A stretch of 64,000 bases of DNA. It comes from Petrotoga mobilis SJ95 (GTDB taxonomy: Bacteria; Thermotogota; Thermotogae; Petrotogales; Petrotogaceae). The first letter of the stretch is position 1. Each line of letters begins with the position of its first letter. Location of the stretch: the NCBI RefSeq assembly GCF_000018605.1, contig NC_010003.1:1154501-1218500 (forward strand), given 5' to 3'. The notes under the pieces are model-generated. The model ran no database searches, was not told the origin of the DNA, and saw only the letters and a list, made by a program, of their open reading frames with translations. This document shows, one piece after another, positions 37,166 to 46,291 of this stretch. The position numbers and the translations under genes are program-made.

Positions 37166-37191
37166 TATCCATCCCACTGGGGGAGGGTATA
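37166..37191. promoter_or_regulatory. imperfect C/G-run palindrome upstream of the SHOCT operon
   Basis: TATCCATCCCACTG then GGGGAGGGTATA, an imperfect inverted repeat with C-run/G-run arms in AT-rich surroundings. The layout recalls operators of copper-type sensors (CsoR, MerR/CueR). No sensor gene is in the window. Confidence 0.35.
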
Positions 37192-37333
37192 AGAATTATA
37201 AACGATTTTTATTACATTCAAATTAATATTGATTACCAAAGTAGTAAACCCATCGGACAAAAAATGAGGCTCTATTCATTGAAGAAAAAACAAATATTTC
37301 TTACTAGGTTAGCTATAGAAATACAAATCTTTG

Positions 37334-37384
37334 TTGCTAAAACTCTATTTTATGTGATACAATTAAAATACCGTGGCGGGGTAT
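37334..37384 (+). promoter_or_regulatory. promoter and CsoR-like operator of ccdA-thioredoxin
   Basis: A weak promoter (TTGCTA, 18-base spacer, TACAAT at 37358-37363) is followed at about the start of transcription by ATACC-N7-GGTAT (37368-37384). That 5-7-5 geometry with a G-rich centre matches CsoR-family operators such as that of B. subtilis copZA. The regulator is not seen. Confidence 0.45.
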
Positions 37385-37422
37385 GGCTAACTTTTTATAA
37401 TTTGGAAAAAGGAGTAAATCGG

Positions 37423-38106
37423 ATGAATTCTCTTGCCATAACAAATTCTGTTAGTTTTTTAACTGCGTTTTCTGGTGGGTTATTATCATTTTTTAGCCCA
37501 TGTGTTTTCCCTTTAATACCCGTTTTTTTTGCATTGGTGATCCCTGATATCTCAAACACCCCTTTGGTCATCAAAAGGAGTTTGGGTTTTTTTCTTGGCC
37601 TTTCTCTCTTTTTTGCCTTGTTAGGCAGTATTTCTGGTAGTATTGGTATGATGCTTGCAATGTATCAAAGCGTTATTAACATAGTTGCTGGTGTTTTAAT
37701 AATATTATTTGGATTTCTGTTTTTGATGAATAAAAGTTTGATTTCTGCAAAGAATATAGACCTAAGAAAATACAATAAAAATAATTCCTTTTTCTCCGCC
37801 TTTTTAATTGGGATTTTAATTTCTTTAGTATGGATCCCGTGCGCAAGTCCAATATTGGCTTCGATTCTAACCTTAGCAACGACTACAGGCCAAGCATTGA
37901 GAGGAGCCCTTTTGCTTTTTGTTTATTCTCTGGGAATTTCCATCCCGTTTCTATTCTTTAGCGGTATTGTCAGTAAAATATTATCTAAAGTAACTTTAGG
38001 AGAACCTAAATGGCAAAAATCCTTGAGAATTATTGGCGGTATTGCGCTTATGGTAGTGGGGACTATGGTTTCCTTTGGGATTTTTAACAATATAAGTGTA
38101 ATATAA
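37423..38106 (+). CDS. ccdA: CcdA-type membrane thiol transporter
   Basis: 227 aa. The start at 37423 follows GGAG by 8 bases; a frame extension to 37264 crosses the promoter and operator and is rejected. Six hydrophobic segments; the two conserved Cys lie in SPCVFPLIP and WIPCASPIL, as in the DsbD transmembrane domain. It passes electrons from cytoplasmic thioredoxin to the periplasm. The next gene, 16 bp on, encodes a thioredoxin-fold protein that is its probable acceptor. Confidence 0.9.
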   Translation: MNSLAITNSVSFLTAFSGGLLSFFSPCVFPLIPVFFALVIPDISNTPLVIKRSLGFFLGLSLFFALLGSISGSIGMMLAMYQSVINIVAGVLIILFGFLFLMNKSLISAKNIDLRKYNKNNSFFSAFLIGILISLVWIPCASPILASILTLATTTGQALRGALLLFVYSLGISIPFLFFSGIVSKILSKVTLGEPKWQKSLRIIGGIALMVVGTMVSFGIFNNISVI

Positions 38107-38122
38107 AACGGAGGTGTGCCTT

Positions 38123-38806
38123 ATGAAAAAATTTTTCGTTGTATCGTTATTTATTTTATCAGTAATTACAATATTTTCTGTCCCATTAGAGGAATTTGTT
38201 TTTGAAAATTTCAATGAAGCTTTCGAAGTTGCCGAATTAACAAACAAAAAAGTAGTAGTCATGTTTTCATCACCTACATGCCCAGCGTGTACTCAATTCA
38301 AAGAAACAACACTGTTGGATGAAGAGATTCAAAAATGGCTACGCACAGAATTTGTTTTTGTTGAAATCTTTCCTACCACTGAAAAAGCCACATTTCAAGG
38401 AGAAGAATATAATTATGGCCAGTTGTTTTATGCCTTTGGTGCAAGATATACACCAACCTTTGTATTCTTTGACGAACAACAAAATCCTTTTGGAGCAATC
38501 ACAGGGGGATATCCAGCTGATATATTTATAGATATCCTGAAATATGTATCTTATGAAAAAAATGAAGAGATTAGCCTCGATAAATTTATAGAGGATGGAT
38601 TAGGTAAAAACATACATATTCTTCCAAAAACTCTTCGTTTATCAAAAGATCAAATAGAAAGATTATTGGACTTGGATCCAAATTCCAAAGTCTATGAACC
38701 CGGTAAAAATTATGATCCGTATACAAATATAGTTTTACTTCAGAACAACACAAACGAACAAAACTTAGAGAATTTTTACGTGAAAATATTTGAATCTAAG
38801 AATTAG
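38123..38806 (+). CDS. exported thioredoxin-fold protein
   Basis: 227 aa. ATG at 38123 after CGGAGGTG. Signal peptide KKFFVVSLFILSVITIFS, then a thioredoxin-like domain with the redox motif CPAC in FSSPTCPACTQFKE (residues about 48-61) and the cis-Pro segment YTPTFVFFD. A C-terminal 70-residue extension is not recognised. With CcdA it would form a periplasmic disulfide-reducing pair. Confidence 0.85.
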   Translation: MKKFFVVSLFILSVITIFSVPLEEFVFENFNEAFEVAELTNKKVVVMFSSPTCPACTQFKETTLLDEEIQKWLRTEFVFVEIFPTTEKATFQGEEYNYGQLFYAFGARYTPTFVFFDEQQNPFGAITGGYPADIFIDILKYVSYEKNEEISLDKFIEDGLGKNIHILPKTLRLSKDQIERLLDLDPNSKVYEPGKNYDPYTNIVLLQNNTNEQNLENFYVKIFESKN

Positions 38807-38820
38807 AAGGTTTATTTCTG

Positions 38821-38848
38821 AAAAATAGCCCAACCTTGGGCTATTTTT
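38821..38848. terminator. bidirectional terminator between the thioredoxin and alaX genes
   Basis: AAAAATAGCCCAA with TTGGGCTATTTTT, a 13-bp complementary pair closing on CC. The alaX stop codon lies in its right arm. Confidence 0.9.
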
Positions 38849-39950
38849 CTAATATTTTGAGAATATCTTCAAGTTTTATGTCGCCGCTTATGTTACCTCT
38901 TACTTCGCTTCCCCCACCTTTGATGTTGTTATTTGTTTTTAATTTTTCTATTAACTCTTTACAGTTAATATTTTTTGAGAAAATAGAAAAGGTTTTGTCC
39001 TTTTCATCCTCAACAATGAGTGTGTAATCTTTCAAATCGACGTATTTGTGTAAGAAATCTGCTGTTTCATCCTCTTTTTTATAATAAACTATTTTATTTT
39101 TATTTACTACCAGCGCCTTTTCGATTAAATCTTTTGCAAGATAATAAGCATTTTTTTCTGCTAACTTCTTCATACGATTCTTATAATCTTTGTTTTCATT
39201 TAATAGACTTTCTACTTTGTTTTCCAAATCATACAACCCAGATGTTAAGATAGAAGAAATGTTTTTTAAAATCGAATCTTTTTGTGAATAATCATTAATG
39301 GCTCTAAGACCCGCTAAAAAATATACCCTCGTTAAATTCCCTTTTACTTTTTCTGTATTTGTTATCTTTAAAAGATTGATATTTCCTGTGTTTTTCACAT
39401 GGAAACCACCACAGGCAGATATATCAAAATCATCGATTTTTATCAGCCTTACTTCACCACTTATTTTATCACTTAGAGGTTTTCTTAAATTGTATTTTTG
39501 GGCTCGTTCTTTATCCGTATATATTTCTTCCACTTCTATGCACTTAGAAATTATATCGTTTGAAAGTTCTTGGGCTTTATTCAACAATTCTTCTTCAATA
39601 TTCTGTCCATCTAAATCTATAGTGGAATATTCTTCACCCATCTTAAAACTAACGGTTTTTAATGAGCCTATTCTTTCAAAAGCGGCTGACAATATATGTT
39701 GTCCAGTATGCTGTTGAGCTATATCAAATCTTCTTTTTTTATCTATTTCATAAAAATATTCACCTGGGTTTAAATGCTTATTTAAGATAACTCCTGTTTC
39801 TGTGGTACCTAAAACTTCAGCGATATCAATTTTACCCCTATCTCCAAGTTGCCCACCTTTTCCATCAGGATAAAAAGGGTTATTCTCTATGGTAGCAAAA
39901 TAGTTATCCCCTTGTTTTATTACATTAATTATTTTCACTTTTTCACTCAA
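38841..39950 (-). CDS. alanyl-tRNA editing protein, AlaX-L type
   Basis: 369 aa. The TTG start at 39950 has GGAGG eight bases upstream; the longer frame to 40013 would read through the dispersed repeat and is rejected. N-terminal beta-barrel segment (NPFYPDGKGGQLGDRG), then the editing domain with the zinc ligands HTGQH and CGGFH. A C-terminal DHHA1-like domain ends with the GGGSEVRGNISG motif. It hydrolyses Ser- or Gly-tRNA-Ala in trans. The catalytic aminoacylation domain is absent, so this is not AlaS. Confidence 0.9.
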   Translation of the reverse strand: MSEKVKIINVIKQGDNYFATIENNPFYPDGKGGQLGDRGKIDIAEVLGTTETGVILNKHLNPGEYFYEIDKKRRFDIAQQHTGQHILSAAFERIGSLKTVSFKMGEEYSTIDLDGQNIEEELLNKAQELSNDIISKCIEVEEIYTDKERAQKYNLRKPLSDKISGEVRLIKIDDFDISACGGFHVKNTGNINLLKITNTEKVKGNLTRVYFLAGLRAINDYSQKDSILKNISSILTSGLYDLENKVESLLNENKDYKNRMKKLAEKNAYYLAKDLIEKALVVNKNKIVYYKKEDETADFLHKYVDLKDYTLIVEDEKDKTFSIFSKNINCKELIEKLKTNNNIKGGGSEVRGNISGDIKLEDILKILEK

Positions 39951-39972
39951 ATTTAAAGCCTCCTTATCTTGC

Positions 39973-39995
39973 TTAGCGCCCCTGGCCCCGCTCAG
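39973..39995 (-). repeat. dispersed G-rich repeat, copy 3 (upstream of alaX)
   Basis: On the minus strand GAGCGGGGCCAGGGGCGCTAA, matching the other two copies except for CCA in place of CGAA. It ends 23 bases before the alaX start, in the gene's direction. Confidence 0.75.
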
Positions 39996-40045
39996 TCCGT
40001 CCGCACCCAGCACTGTTCATTTTTTAAAGTCTTTAATTTTTATTC

Positions 40046-40074
40046 TTGGATTCTTTTTAAGATCATTTTATTAT
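40046..40074 (+). promoter_or_regulatory. candidate promoter of the beta-propeller gene
   Basis: TTGGAT, a 17-base spacer and TATTAT, within an AT-only stretch that offers further TATAAT matches at 40074-40079. Confidence 0.4.
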
Positions 40075-40127
40075 ATAATATAATAGTTAGTAGAGAATCA
40101 AAAATCTTTGAGAGAGAGTTGAGTGCT

Positions 40128-42518
40128 TTGAGAAAATTCTTCGTAATTTTTTTCTTGATTATTTTGAGTATTAACATCTTCTCCAATTTAATAGTAAATA
40201 ATTTTGAACATTCAGACATTATTGATTTTTTTGTAAATAAAAACACTGGCGATATTTCCACAATTGTAGAGAATAACTACCTTAAAACTTATGATTTGAA
40301 GGAAAAGTGCATTAATCGTTATTACTCAGCTTCTTCTATACCGACTCATGTAGAATGGATCCTCGACAATAAATATACTATAATCGCAGAAAGTAATGGG
40401 ACAATAGAAGTGTTTAACAACGATACCTCTCTTCTTAATTACAAAATAAACGTAACCGACGAATCTATTTCCTCTTTATCTAGTTTTAGAGATAAAATAG
40501 TATTTACTTCCTTAGATAAAACGGTCTACGTATACAATATTACCAAAAGAAGGGTAGAATTTCAACGGAGGTTTTCAACTATACCAACGGTTGCAGAATT
40601 TTACGATGAGGGTACAATATTGGTAGCAGACCATTTAGGTAATATTTATTTGATTGATTATTTAAACAATAAAGAAGTAAGATCCATCAAAATTGATAAT
40701 TATTCAATAATTAAATTAGCGATGGTAAATGATAATACACTTGCTTTTTCAATGAATGGAAATATTTATGTATTGGATAAAGACTTGAAGATAATAAATT
40801 CTTTTTCATTAGGTTTAACAATTAAAGAGGTCGCATTTTCACCATCGAATGAAAATTTTACTGTTTTGACTACGAATAATCAGATCATCCTTTTTGATTC
40901 TTCAACTTTAAAAATACTCCAAGAACTAAAGCTTGATAATTTTAATATAAAATCTCTTGAATGGAGTCATGACAAAAGCGATACACTTTACCTAAACGAT
41001 GGAGTTAGTCTATACTCTTTAAATGTCTATTCAAAATCAATTGAAAAATTATTGGAATTAAAAAAACCCGATGTTCTAAAAATTACAAGAAATAATAATC
41101 TTATTTATTACTTAACTTCCAACAGTGAAATAGGTATTTTTAATATTGATTCAGGAGTAGTTGAGACTCATTTTTCTTTTTCTGAAGAAGTAGTTGACTT
41201 TGAAATAACAAAAAATGGATATTTGATACTTTCAGAAAATTCTGGATACCTGTCGCTTTACGACCCTGAGGGTATATTAATAGAAAATAAGAAGATAAGT
41301 GATTTTAAATTAACCACTTTGGAGATTTCCCCTTCGGAAAAGTTTTTAATTGCAGGGGGATGGGAAAATAATGTTTATGTAGTTACCCTACCTGATTTGA
41401 GCGTTTATAAGGAAGTTGAAAATCTTCATAGCAATTGGATAAAAGATATTTCTATTAATTACAACGAAACTAAGATAGCAGTGGCAAGCTTAGATAAAAA
41501 AGTAAGCATATCAGTTTTTCCCGACTTTGAAAATACAATTTACATCGAAGAATTCCCCTACATTATTTGGTCACTGGATTGGGCTAGTAATTCAAATTTT
41601 CTTTCTATGGGAGGATTTGAAGGGGCTTTACGACTGTGGGATGGAAGATTTAATCAATTCTATAAGAGATTTGAGATTATTACAGCTCCAATAAAGGCAA
41701 TTGAATGGAGCCCTGATGATAATTACGTAGCCACTGGAACAACTGATGGAAATGTCTATATATGGAACAGTAAAAATGGAAACTTAGAATCAACTATGAA
41801 TATTTCGAATGGTGAAATTGTTGATTTAACTTGGAGTAATGATGAAAGGTATTTGTATGCCTTGAGTAAAGGAAATTTATTGAGCCTTATAGATCTTCAG
41901 CAAAACAATATACCTTTGCAAAGTATTATTTTTGAAAAAGGCTATTCTGTTTCCTATAGAAAAAATGGGGAGTATACCACTAATATCCCTGAACAAGAAG
42001 AAAGCAAATTTTTCTACAAAAATAATCCTATAAGCCTTTTCGAAGCTGTAACCTTCGAAAGGAAAGAATTTATAAGCATTCCTATCTTAGAGGGTCCTGT
42101 TATAAATGTACCGTCAGAATTTTTGATATCAGATAAAAACAACTCTTTGCTTCTCAGCGTTTTTGATAATAATCTAATTACAAAAGTTGAAATATTAGGT
42201 CAAACTTTTTTAGTTAACAGCCAATCTTACTATCTATCTTTAGAAATAAATCCTGAAAAACTTACATCAAATATGCTTGAAATATCTGCTTATGACAACG
42301 ATGGAAATAAATCCACAAAATACGTTCATTTGAAGTTTGAGAATATATATCTTCAAGTATTCACTAATCAAGCAGAAATTACAAACGAGGAAGGAGAAAT
42401 AATAGCGATTGCAACTCGTGGAGACATCCTAAAATTAAAAGGAGTCTTAGGAGATACTTATAAAGTAGAATATATTGACAAAGAGGGATATATTAAAAAA
42501 GCATTTGTCGTGTTTTAA
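40128..42518 (+). CDS. exported WD40-like beta-propeller protein
   Basis: 796 aa. TTG start at 40128, ten bases after AGAGAGAG; the open frame further upstream (to 39969) runs into the alaX leader and is rejected. Hydrophobic signal/anchor RKFFVIFFLIILSINIFS. Residues 50-640 consist of about a dozen propeller blades, some with WD-type ends (ALRLWDGRF, VYIWNSKNG), enough for two propellers. The C-terminal 150 residues hold beta-sandwich and SH3-like segments (EITNEEGEIIAIATRGDILKLKG). No enzymatic motif. Probably a periplasmic scaffold or binding protein of unknown partner. Confidence 0.75.
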   Translation: MRKFFVIFFLIILSINIFSNLIVNNFEHSDIIDFFVNKNTGDISTIVENNYLKTYDLKEKCINRYYSASSIPTHVEWILDNKYTIIAESNGTIEVFNNDTSLLNYKINVTDESISSLSSFRDKIVFTSLDKTVYVYNITKRRVEFQRRFSTIPTVAEFYDEGTILVADHLGNIYLIDYLNNKEVRSIKIDNYSIIKLAMVNDNTLAFSMNGNIYVLDKDLKIINSFSLGLTIKEVAFSPSNENFTVLTTNNQIILFDSSTLKILQELKLDNFNIKSLEWSHDKSDTLYLNDGVSLYSLNVYSKSIEKLLELKKPDVLKITRNNNLIYYLTSNSEIGIFNIDSGVVETHFSFSEEVVDFEITKNGYLILSENSGYLSLYDPEGILIENKKISDFKLTTLEISPSEKFLIAGGWENNVYVVTLPDLSVYKEVENLHSNWIKDISINYNETKIAVASLDKKVSISVFPDFENTIYIEEFPYIIWSLDWASNSNFLSMGGFEGALRLWDGRFNQFYKRFEIITAPIKAIEWSPDDNYVATGTTDGNVYIWNSKNGNLESTMNISNGEIVDLTWSNDERYLYALSKGNLLSLIDLQQNNIPLQSIIFEKGYSVSYRKNGEYTTNIPEQEESKFFYKNNPISLFEAVTFERKEFISIPILEGPVINVPSEFLISDKNNSLLLSVFDNNLITKVEILGQTFLVNSQSYYLSLEINPEKLTSNMLEISAYDNDGNKSTKYVHLKFENIYLQVFTNQAEITNEEGEIIAIATRGDILKLKGVLGDTYKVEYIDKEGYIKKAFVVF

Positions 42519-42545
42519 AAAAGCCCTCAAAGATGAGGGCTTTTT
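42518..42545. terminator. bidirectional terminator between the propeller gene and secF
   Basis: AAAAAGCCCTC with GAGGGCTTTTT around a 6-base loop. Confidence 0.92.
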
Positions 42546-42564
42546 AATTTTATTATCTTATTAA

Positions 42565-43473
42565 TTAAGCTTTTTGTGTTTTCTTACGTCTTTTTACCAT
42601 ACCTATGACAATTGGACTCGCAATATATAACGAAGAATAAGTCCCAATTATAACTCCCACAGTTAATCCGAAAGCAAATGAAGCTATTGACCTACCTCCC
42701 AAAAGGAACATCATAAAAACAACTAGGAATGTTGTCAAGGAAGTGTTCAATGACCTTACAATAACTTCGTTAATGCTTTTATTTGTTATACTTTCTATAT
42801 CCATCCCACGATTTTTAGATCTGTTTTCCCTTATTCTATCATAAACAACGATAGTATCGTTTAGGGAATAACCTGCTAAAGTAAGAAATGCGGCTATTGC
42901 GGTTAAGTTCATTTCTATACCAAAGAGGGAATAAAATCCTAAGGTGATTATAACGTCATGAGCTAAAGCTAAAATCGCTCCCACACCGTAGGAAAATTGA
43001 AACCTGATGGTTATATAAGCTAGCAAAACTATCAGAGAAATAATTACAGCATACCAAGCATACGATCGAATTTCCCTAGCAGCATAACCTGAAACATCGT
43101 TGAATTGTTCAATATTTAAGCTCGAATCAGAAAAAGATTCTTCTAAACTATTTATGAACATTTGTTTTTCTTCCAACGTAGGGAAAGAATCTCTTACGGT
43201 AATTATGTAAAAGAATTGATCAGAAGCTCCTCCACCTGGGTTAGTTTGAATGATCTTAGCGGTAGCATACTCTTGATTTATCGTTTGTAAACCGTTTCTC
43301 AATTCATCAATTGTATAACTTTTATCAAAAGACACGATGATTTCACTACCACCAGAAAAATCAACACCTAAATTGAATCCTTTTACAAAAATCACTATTA
43401 CAGAAAAAAGTATCAAAGCAATTGATAAATAAATGAAAAAACTCCTCTTACCAACAAAATCTATATTTGGCAT
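42565..43473 (-). CDS. secF: protein translocase subunit SecF
   Basis: 302 aa, six TM helices: TM1 at residues 10-30, the large periplasmic P1 loop with GVDFSGGSEI, then five helices containing LAGYSLNDTIVVYDRIREN, the family signature. With SecD it uses proton flow to complete export of Sec substrates. The start overlaps the secD stop by one base. Basic C-terminus (KRRKKTQKA). Confidence 0.96.
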   Translation of the reverse strand: MPNIDFVGKRSFFIYLSIALILFSVIVIFVKGFNLGVDFSGGSEIIVSFDKSYTIDELRNGLQTINQEYATAKIIQTNPGGGASDQFFYIITVRDSFPTLEEKQMFINSLEESFSDSSLNIEQFNDVSGYAAREIRSYAWYAVIISLIVLLAYITIRFQFSYGVGAILALAHDVIITLGFYSLFGIEMNLTAIAAFLTLAGYSLNDTIVVYDRIRENRSKNRGMDIESITNKSINEVIVRSLNTSLTTFLVVFMMFLLGGRSIASFAFGLTVGVIIGTYSSLYIASPIVIGMVKRRKKTQKA

Positions 43474-44891
43474 TATTTAGTCCCCCCTTTTTCCACAACA
43501 ATTCCTTTCACATACTTTTCAGGCTTCAAAAAGTGGGAAGTACTTTCTAATAGCAACCTACTAACCACCAAGTTAGTAAACATAGCACCTAAAACACCTA
43601 TTATGAGTGTGACCGCAAAGCCTCTAATACTTCCACTTGTTACAAAGAATAAAACTAATCCTGCTAAAATAGTTGTTATATTGGCATCAAAAATAGTTGA
43701 AAAAACTTTATTAAATCCAAACTTTACTGCGGTTAAAGGGGGCCTTCCTATTCTAAGTTCCTCTTTTATTCTTTCGTATATAATAATATTTCCATCTACT
43801 GTGGTACCAAAAGTTAAAATTATACCAGCAATACCTGGTAGAGTTAATATCGCTCCTGTCCAACTTAAAATTCCCATTAACAAAAATGTATTATATATTA
43901 GCGCAATATCAGCAATTACTCCCATCCATCTATAAAATATAATCATGTAAATCATTACTATTATAAGCCCAATGATTCCAGCGTTTATAATCGTAGTTAC
44001 AATATCTCTTCCCAAAGTAGGACCAAGTGTCCTTTCTTGATATTTAACCAAATCTACAGGTAAATTCCCAGATTTTATCAAAACAGCAATGTTTTGTGCT
44101 TCTTCCATACTTTCTATTCCGCTGATTTCGGCTCTTCCTTGTGAAATCCTTTCTCTAACAACAGGTGCAATTATAACCTCGTCATCTAAAATAATCGCAA
44201 TTCTTTCATTCACTAAATTCGCGGTTGCTAATTCAAATTTTTGTCTTCCTTCATTACTAAAATTCAAATTAACTACGAATCCTGCTCCTTGACTGTTTAG
44301 AGAAGCTACGGCATCAGTGACATCTAAACCGGTAATCTGAAATGGAGCATCTCCAAATTCGAAAACATTTTTTACCCTATACCAAAGGTTAGGGTTATTA
44401 CTATCCTTAACGTAACTATACATTTCTATTTCTTCACCATTTATTTGTATAGTTCTATTTCTTGTAATTTCTGGAGTTGTTGTAGATTCCACAACTTCCA
44501 ATACTTCTGCAAAGTAAAGTTTCCCCTTGCTACCTATAAGTTCTTCAGCCCTTTGAGTATCTGATATACCTGGAATCTCAACCCGAACTCTGCTTTCTCC
44601 ACCGGAAACAACTTCGGAAACTATCGCCTCTGTGTAACCAGCATTGTCCATTCTTCTCCTTAGAACTGTGATTACATTATCTACAACCTCAGAAGTATTG
44701 ACACCTTCAGGTACATCAAAGCTATATTCTAAAAGCACCCCACCTTGAATATCCAGGCCTAAATTAATATTTGGGAAAAACCGTAGTATGCTTATATCAT
44801 TCACATTACCCGATAAAGGTAGAATTAATCCTAATAGTGCAAAAACAAAAACTATTACAGTAAATAGTATCCTTATTCTTCGATTTCTCAA
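43473..44891 (-). CDS. secD: protein translocase subunit SecD
   Basis: 472 aa. TM1 at the N-terminus, then NLGLDIQGGVLLEYSF, the D1 motif of SecD, a periplasmic domain and the five-helix C-terminal half with FGTTVDGNIIIYERIKEEL. Shorter than the E. coli protein because the P1 head is reduced, which is normal in Thermotogae. It follows yajC by 36 bp on the same transcript. Confidence 0.96.
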   Translation of the reverse strand: MRNRRIRILFTVIVFVFALLGLILPLSGNVNDISILRFFPNINLGLDIQGGVLLEYSFDVPEGVNTSEVVDNVITVLRRRMDNAGYTEAIVSEVVSGGESRVRVEIPGISDTQRAEELIGSKGKLYFAEVLEVVESTTTPEITRNRTIQINGEEIEMYSYVKDSNNPNLWYRVKNVFEFGDAPFQITGLDVTDAVASLNSQGAGFVVNLNFSNEGRQKFELATANLVNERIAIILDDEVIIAPVVRERISQGRAEISGIESMEEAQNIAVLIKSGNLPVDLVKYQERTLGPTLGRDIVTTIINAGIIGLIIVMIYMIIFYRWMGVIADIALIYNTFLLMGILSWTGAILTLPGIAGIILTFGTTVDGNIIIYERIKEELRIGRPPLTAVKFGFNKVFSTIFDANITTILAGLVLFFVTSGSIRGFAVTLIIGVLGAMFTNLVVSRLLLESTSHFLKPEKYVKGIVVEKGGTK

Positions 44892-44927
44892 CTATTTCAC
44901 CCCCTGAACAAAATCAATGTTAAAGAA

Positions 44928-45353
44928 CTATTTATCATCTTCAGTTTCAGTTTCAGTTTCAGTTTCAGTTTCTTCTGGCGTTGCTTCGGGTTTATCACTT
45001 TTAGAAAGAACCCCTGCAATGGCATTCTTTGTTATATCGATTTCTGTTTTGTCTGCCGTTGAAATTCTGATTCTCTCGTTAGTTATAGATATTATCTTTC
45101 CTATGATTCCCGATGATGTAACAATTTTATCACCTTTTTTCAAAGCAGAAAGCATTTCCTTATGCTTTTTTTCTTGTCGCCTTTGTGGGAGGAACAACAA
45201 GACCCACATCAAGATTATGATTATTAAAAAAAACAACATTCCACTTAATCCACCACCACTTGCCGGGACCGCTTGTGCTTGTTCGACCGTGTTGGCAGCA
45301 TCAGTAGCGCCTGCTGGGCCAAAGTTTATAAAATTTAATACTCTTTCTAACAT
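44928..45353 (-). CDS. yajC: preprotein translocase subunit YajC
   Basis: 141 aa, longer than the usual 85-110 residues. One TM helix (GMLFFLIIIILMWVLLFLPQRRQEKKHKEM), then the YajC core (LKKGDKIVTSSGIIGKIISI). The N-terminal 40 residues before the TM are unusual, and the tail is a pure Glu-Thr repeat encoded by a 6-bp tandem repeat. SD GGAGGTG. First gene of the yajC-secD-secF unit. Confidence 0.92.
   Translation of the reverse strand: MLERVLNFINFGPAGATDAANTVEQAQAVPASGGGLSGMLFFLIIIILMWVLLFLPQRRQEKKHKEMLSALKKGDKIVTSSGIIGKIISITNERIRISTADKTEIDITKNAIAGVLSKSDKPEATPEETETETETETEDDK
44942..44971. repeat. 6-bp tandem repeat in the 3' end of yajC
   Basis: Five copies of CAGTTT (plus strand), coding for (Glu-Thr)5 on the minus strand. 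Copy-number change keeps the frame. Confidence 0.9.
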
Positions 45354-45443
45354 AAATACACCTCCAAAATTATTCTTTAAAGAATTTTGTCGTTAAGCGT
45401 TTTTGTTATAATATAAGTTAATGCAAAAATTGCTTACTGTTAG

Positions 45444-45472
45444 ATTGTATCATATTTTTCTTTTATGGTCAA
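45444..45472 (-). promoter_or_regulatory. sigma-A promoter of yajC-secDF
   Basis: On the minus strand TTGACC (45472-45467), 17-base spacer, TACAAT (45449-45444). Confidence 0.8.
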
Positions 45473-45491
45473 TGAATTCTTTACAACCAAC

Positions 45492-45520
45492 TTGTCAAAT
45501 AATTTTTGTTTATGTAATAT
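45492..45520 (+). promoter_or_regulatory. sigma-A promoter of minC
   Basis: TTGTCA (45492-45497), 17-base spacer, TAATAT (45515-45520), 78 bases before minC; divergent from the yajC promoter, with 19 bases between the two -35 boxes. Confidence 0.7.
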
Positions 45521-45597
45521 TTCTTATATTTTATGTTATTATATATATGGTCATAAATTTTTTATGGTGACTTAAAATTGTATTAGGGGGGGTTTAG

Positions 45598-46200
45598 ATG
45601 GATGAACCCGTATACGCAAAAATTATGGACGGAGACATAATCTTTTATTTTTCAAAGGGAAACACGCAAAAAGATCTTTTCGAACATTTTCAAAAAGAAC
45701 TTGTTAAGATGAAAAGTTTTTTTAACATTGGGGATAGTTTTTACGTATATTTTGAAGACGGCTCTCAGCATAATTTATTAAATAAAATCGTAAAATTTGC
45801 CAACAGTCTTGAATTGAACGTTGCTGGAGCATATTTTGGAAAGCTTCCCGAAGGGAAAGTAGGAAACAAAGAGTTAACCCTTTCGAGTACCCAAATTTAT
45901 AGAAAACATTTAAGATCCGGCCAAGTAATACAAAATCCTGGAGACATTATAGTTTTTGGAAATGTAAATCAAGGCGCAGAAGTGAACGCGGGTGGAAGTA
46001 TTATAATATTTGGAAAGGTATTTGGAACCTTAAGAGCAGGAATTACCAACAAAAAAAACGCTTTCATTATAGCCTACGAATTGAATTCACCATTAGTAGA
46101 AATCGCGGGTATCCCTTTCTTCAACTATGAATGGCCAAAGTCACCTGTTTCAATAAGAATAGAAGAAAATAAAGCATTGGTTGAACCGGTTGAACTGTAA
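45598..46200 (+). CDS. minC: septum site-determining protein MinC
   Basis: 200 aa, close to the T. maritima MinC length. The C-terminal half is the right-handed beta-helix dimer domain: LRSGQVIQNPGDIIVFGNVNQGAEVNAGGSIIIFGKVFGTLRAG. The N-terminal half is the FtsZ-antagonising domain. SD is a run of G7 directly before the ATG. minD and minE are not adjacent. Confidence 0.95.
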   Translation: MDEPVYAKIMDGDIIFYFSKGNTQKDLFEHFQKELVKMKSFFNIGDSFYVYFEDGSQHNLLNKIVKFANSLELNVAGAYFGKLPEGKVGNKELTLSSTQIYRKHLRSGQVIQNPGDIIVFGNVNQGAEVNAGGSIIIFGKVFGTLRAGITNKKNAFIIAYELNSPLVEIAGIPFFNYEWPKSPVSIRIEENKALVEPVEL

Positions 46201-46291
46201 AAATATAGTGGAGCAAAGAGATATTAAATCAATTTTTTTTAATCTTTAAAATACTATTTATCCTGTGTCAAAACCAAAAAGGAGGTCACGA

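Noticed and set aside
37264-37422. N-terminal extension of ccdA
   Set aside because: It covers the promoter and operator-like palindrome; a strong SD precedes the ATG at 37423.
39951-40013. N-terminal extension of alaX
   Set aside because: It would translate the G-rich repeat into a low-complexity peptide; the TTG at 39950 has a proper SD.
44942-44971. Phase-variation switch in yajC
   Set aside because: The repeat unit is six bases, so slippage cannot shift the frame.
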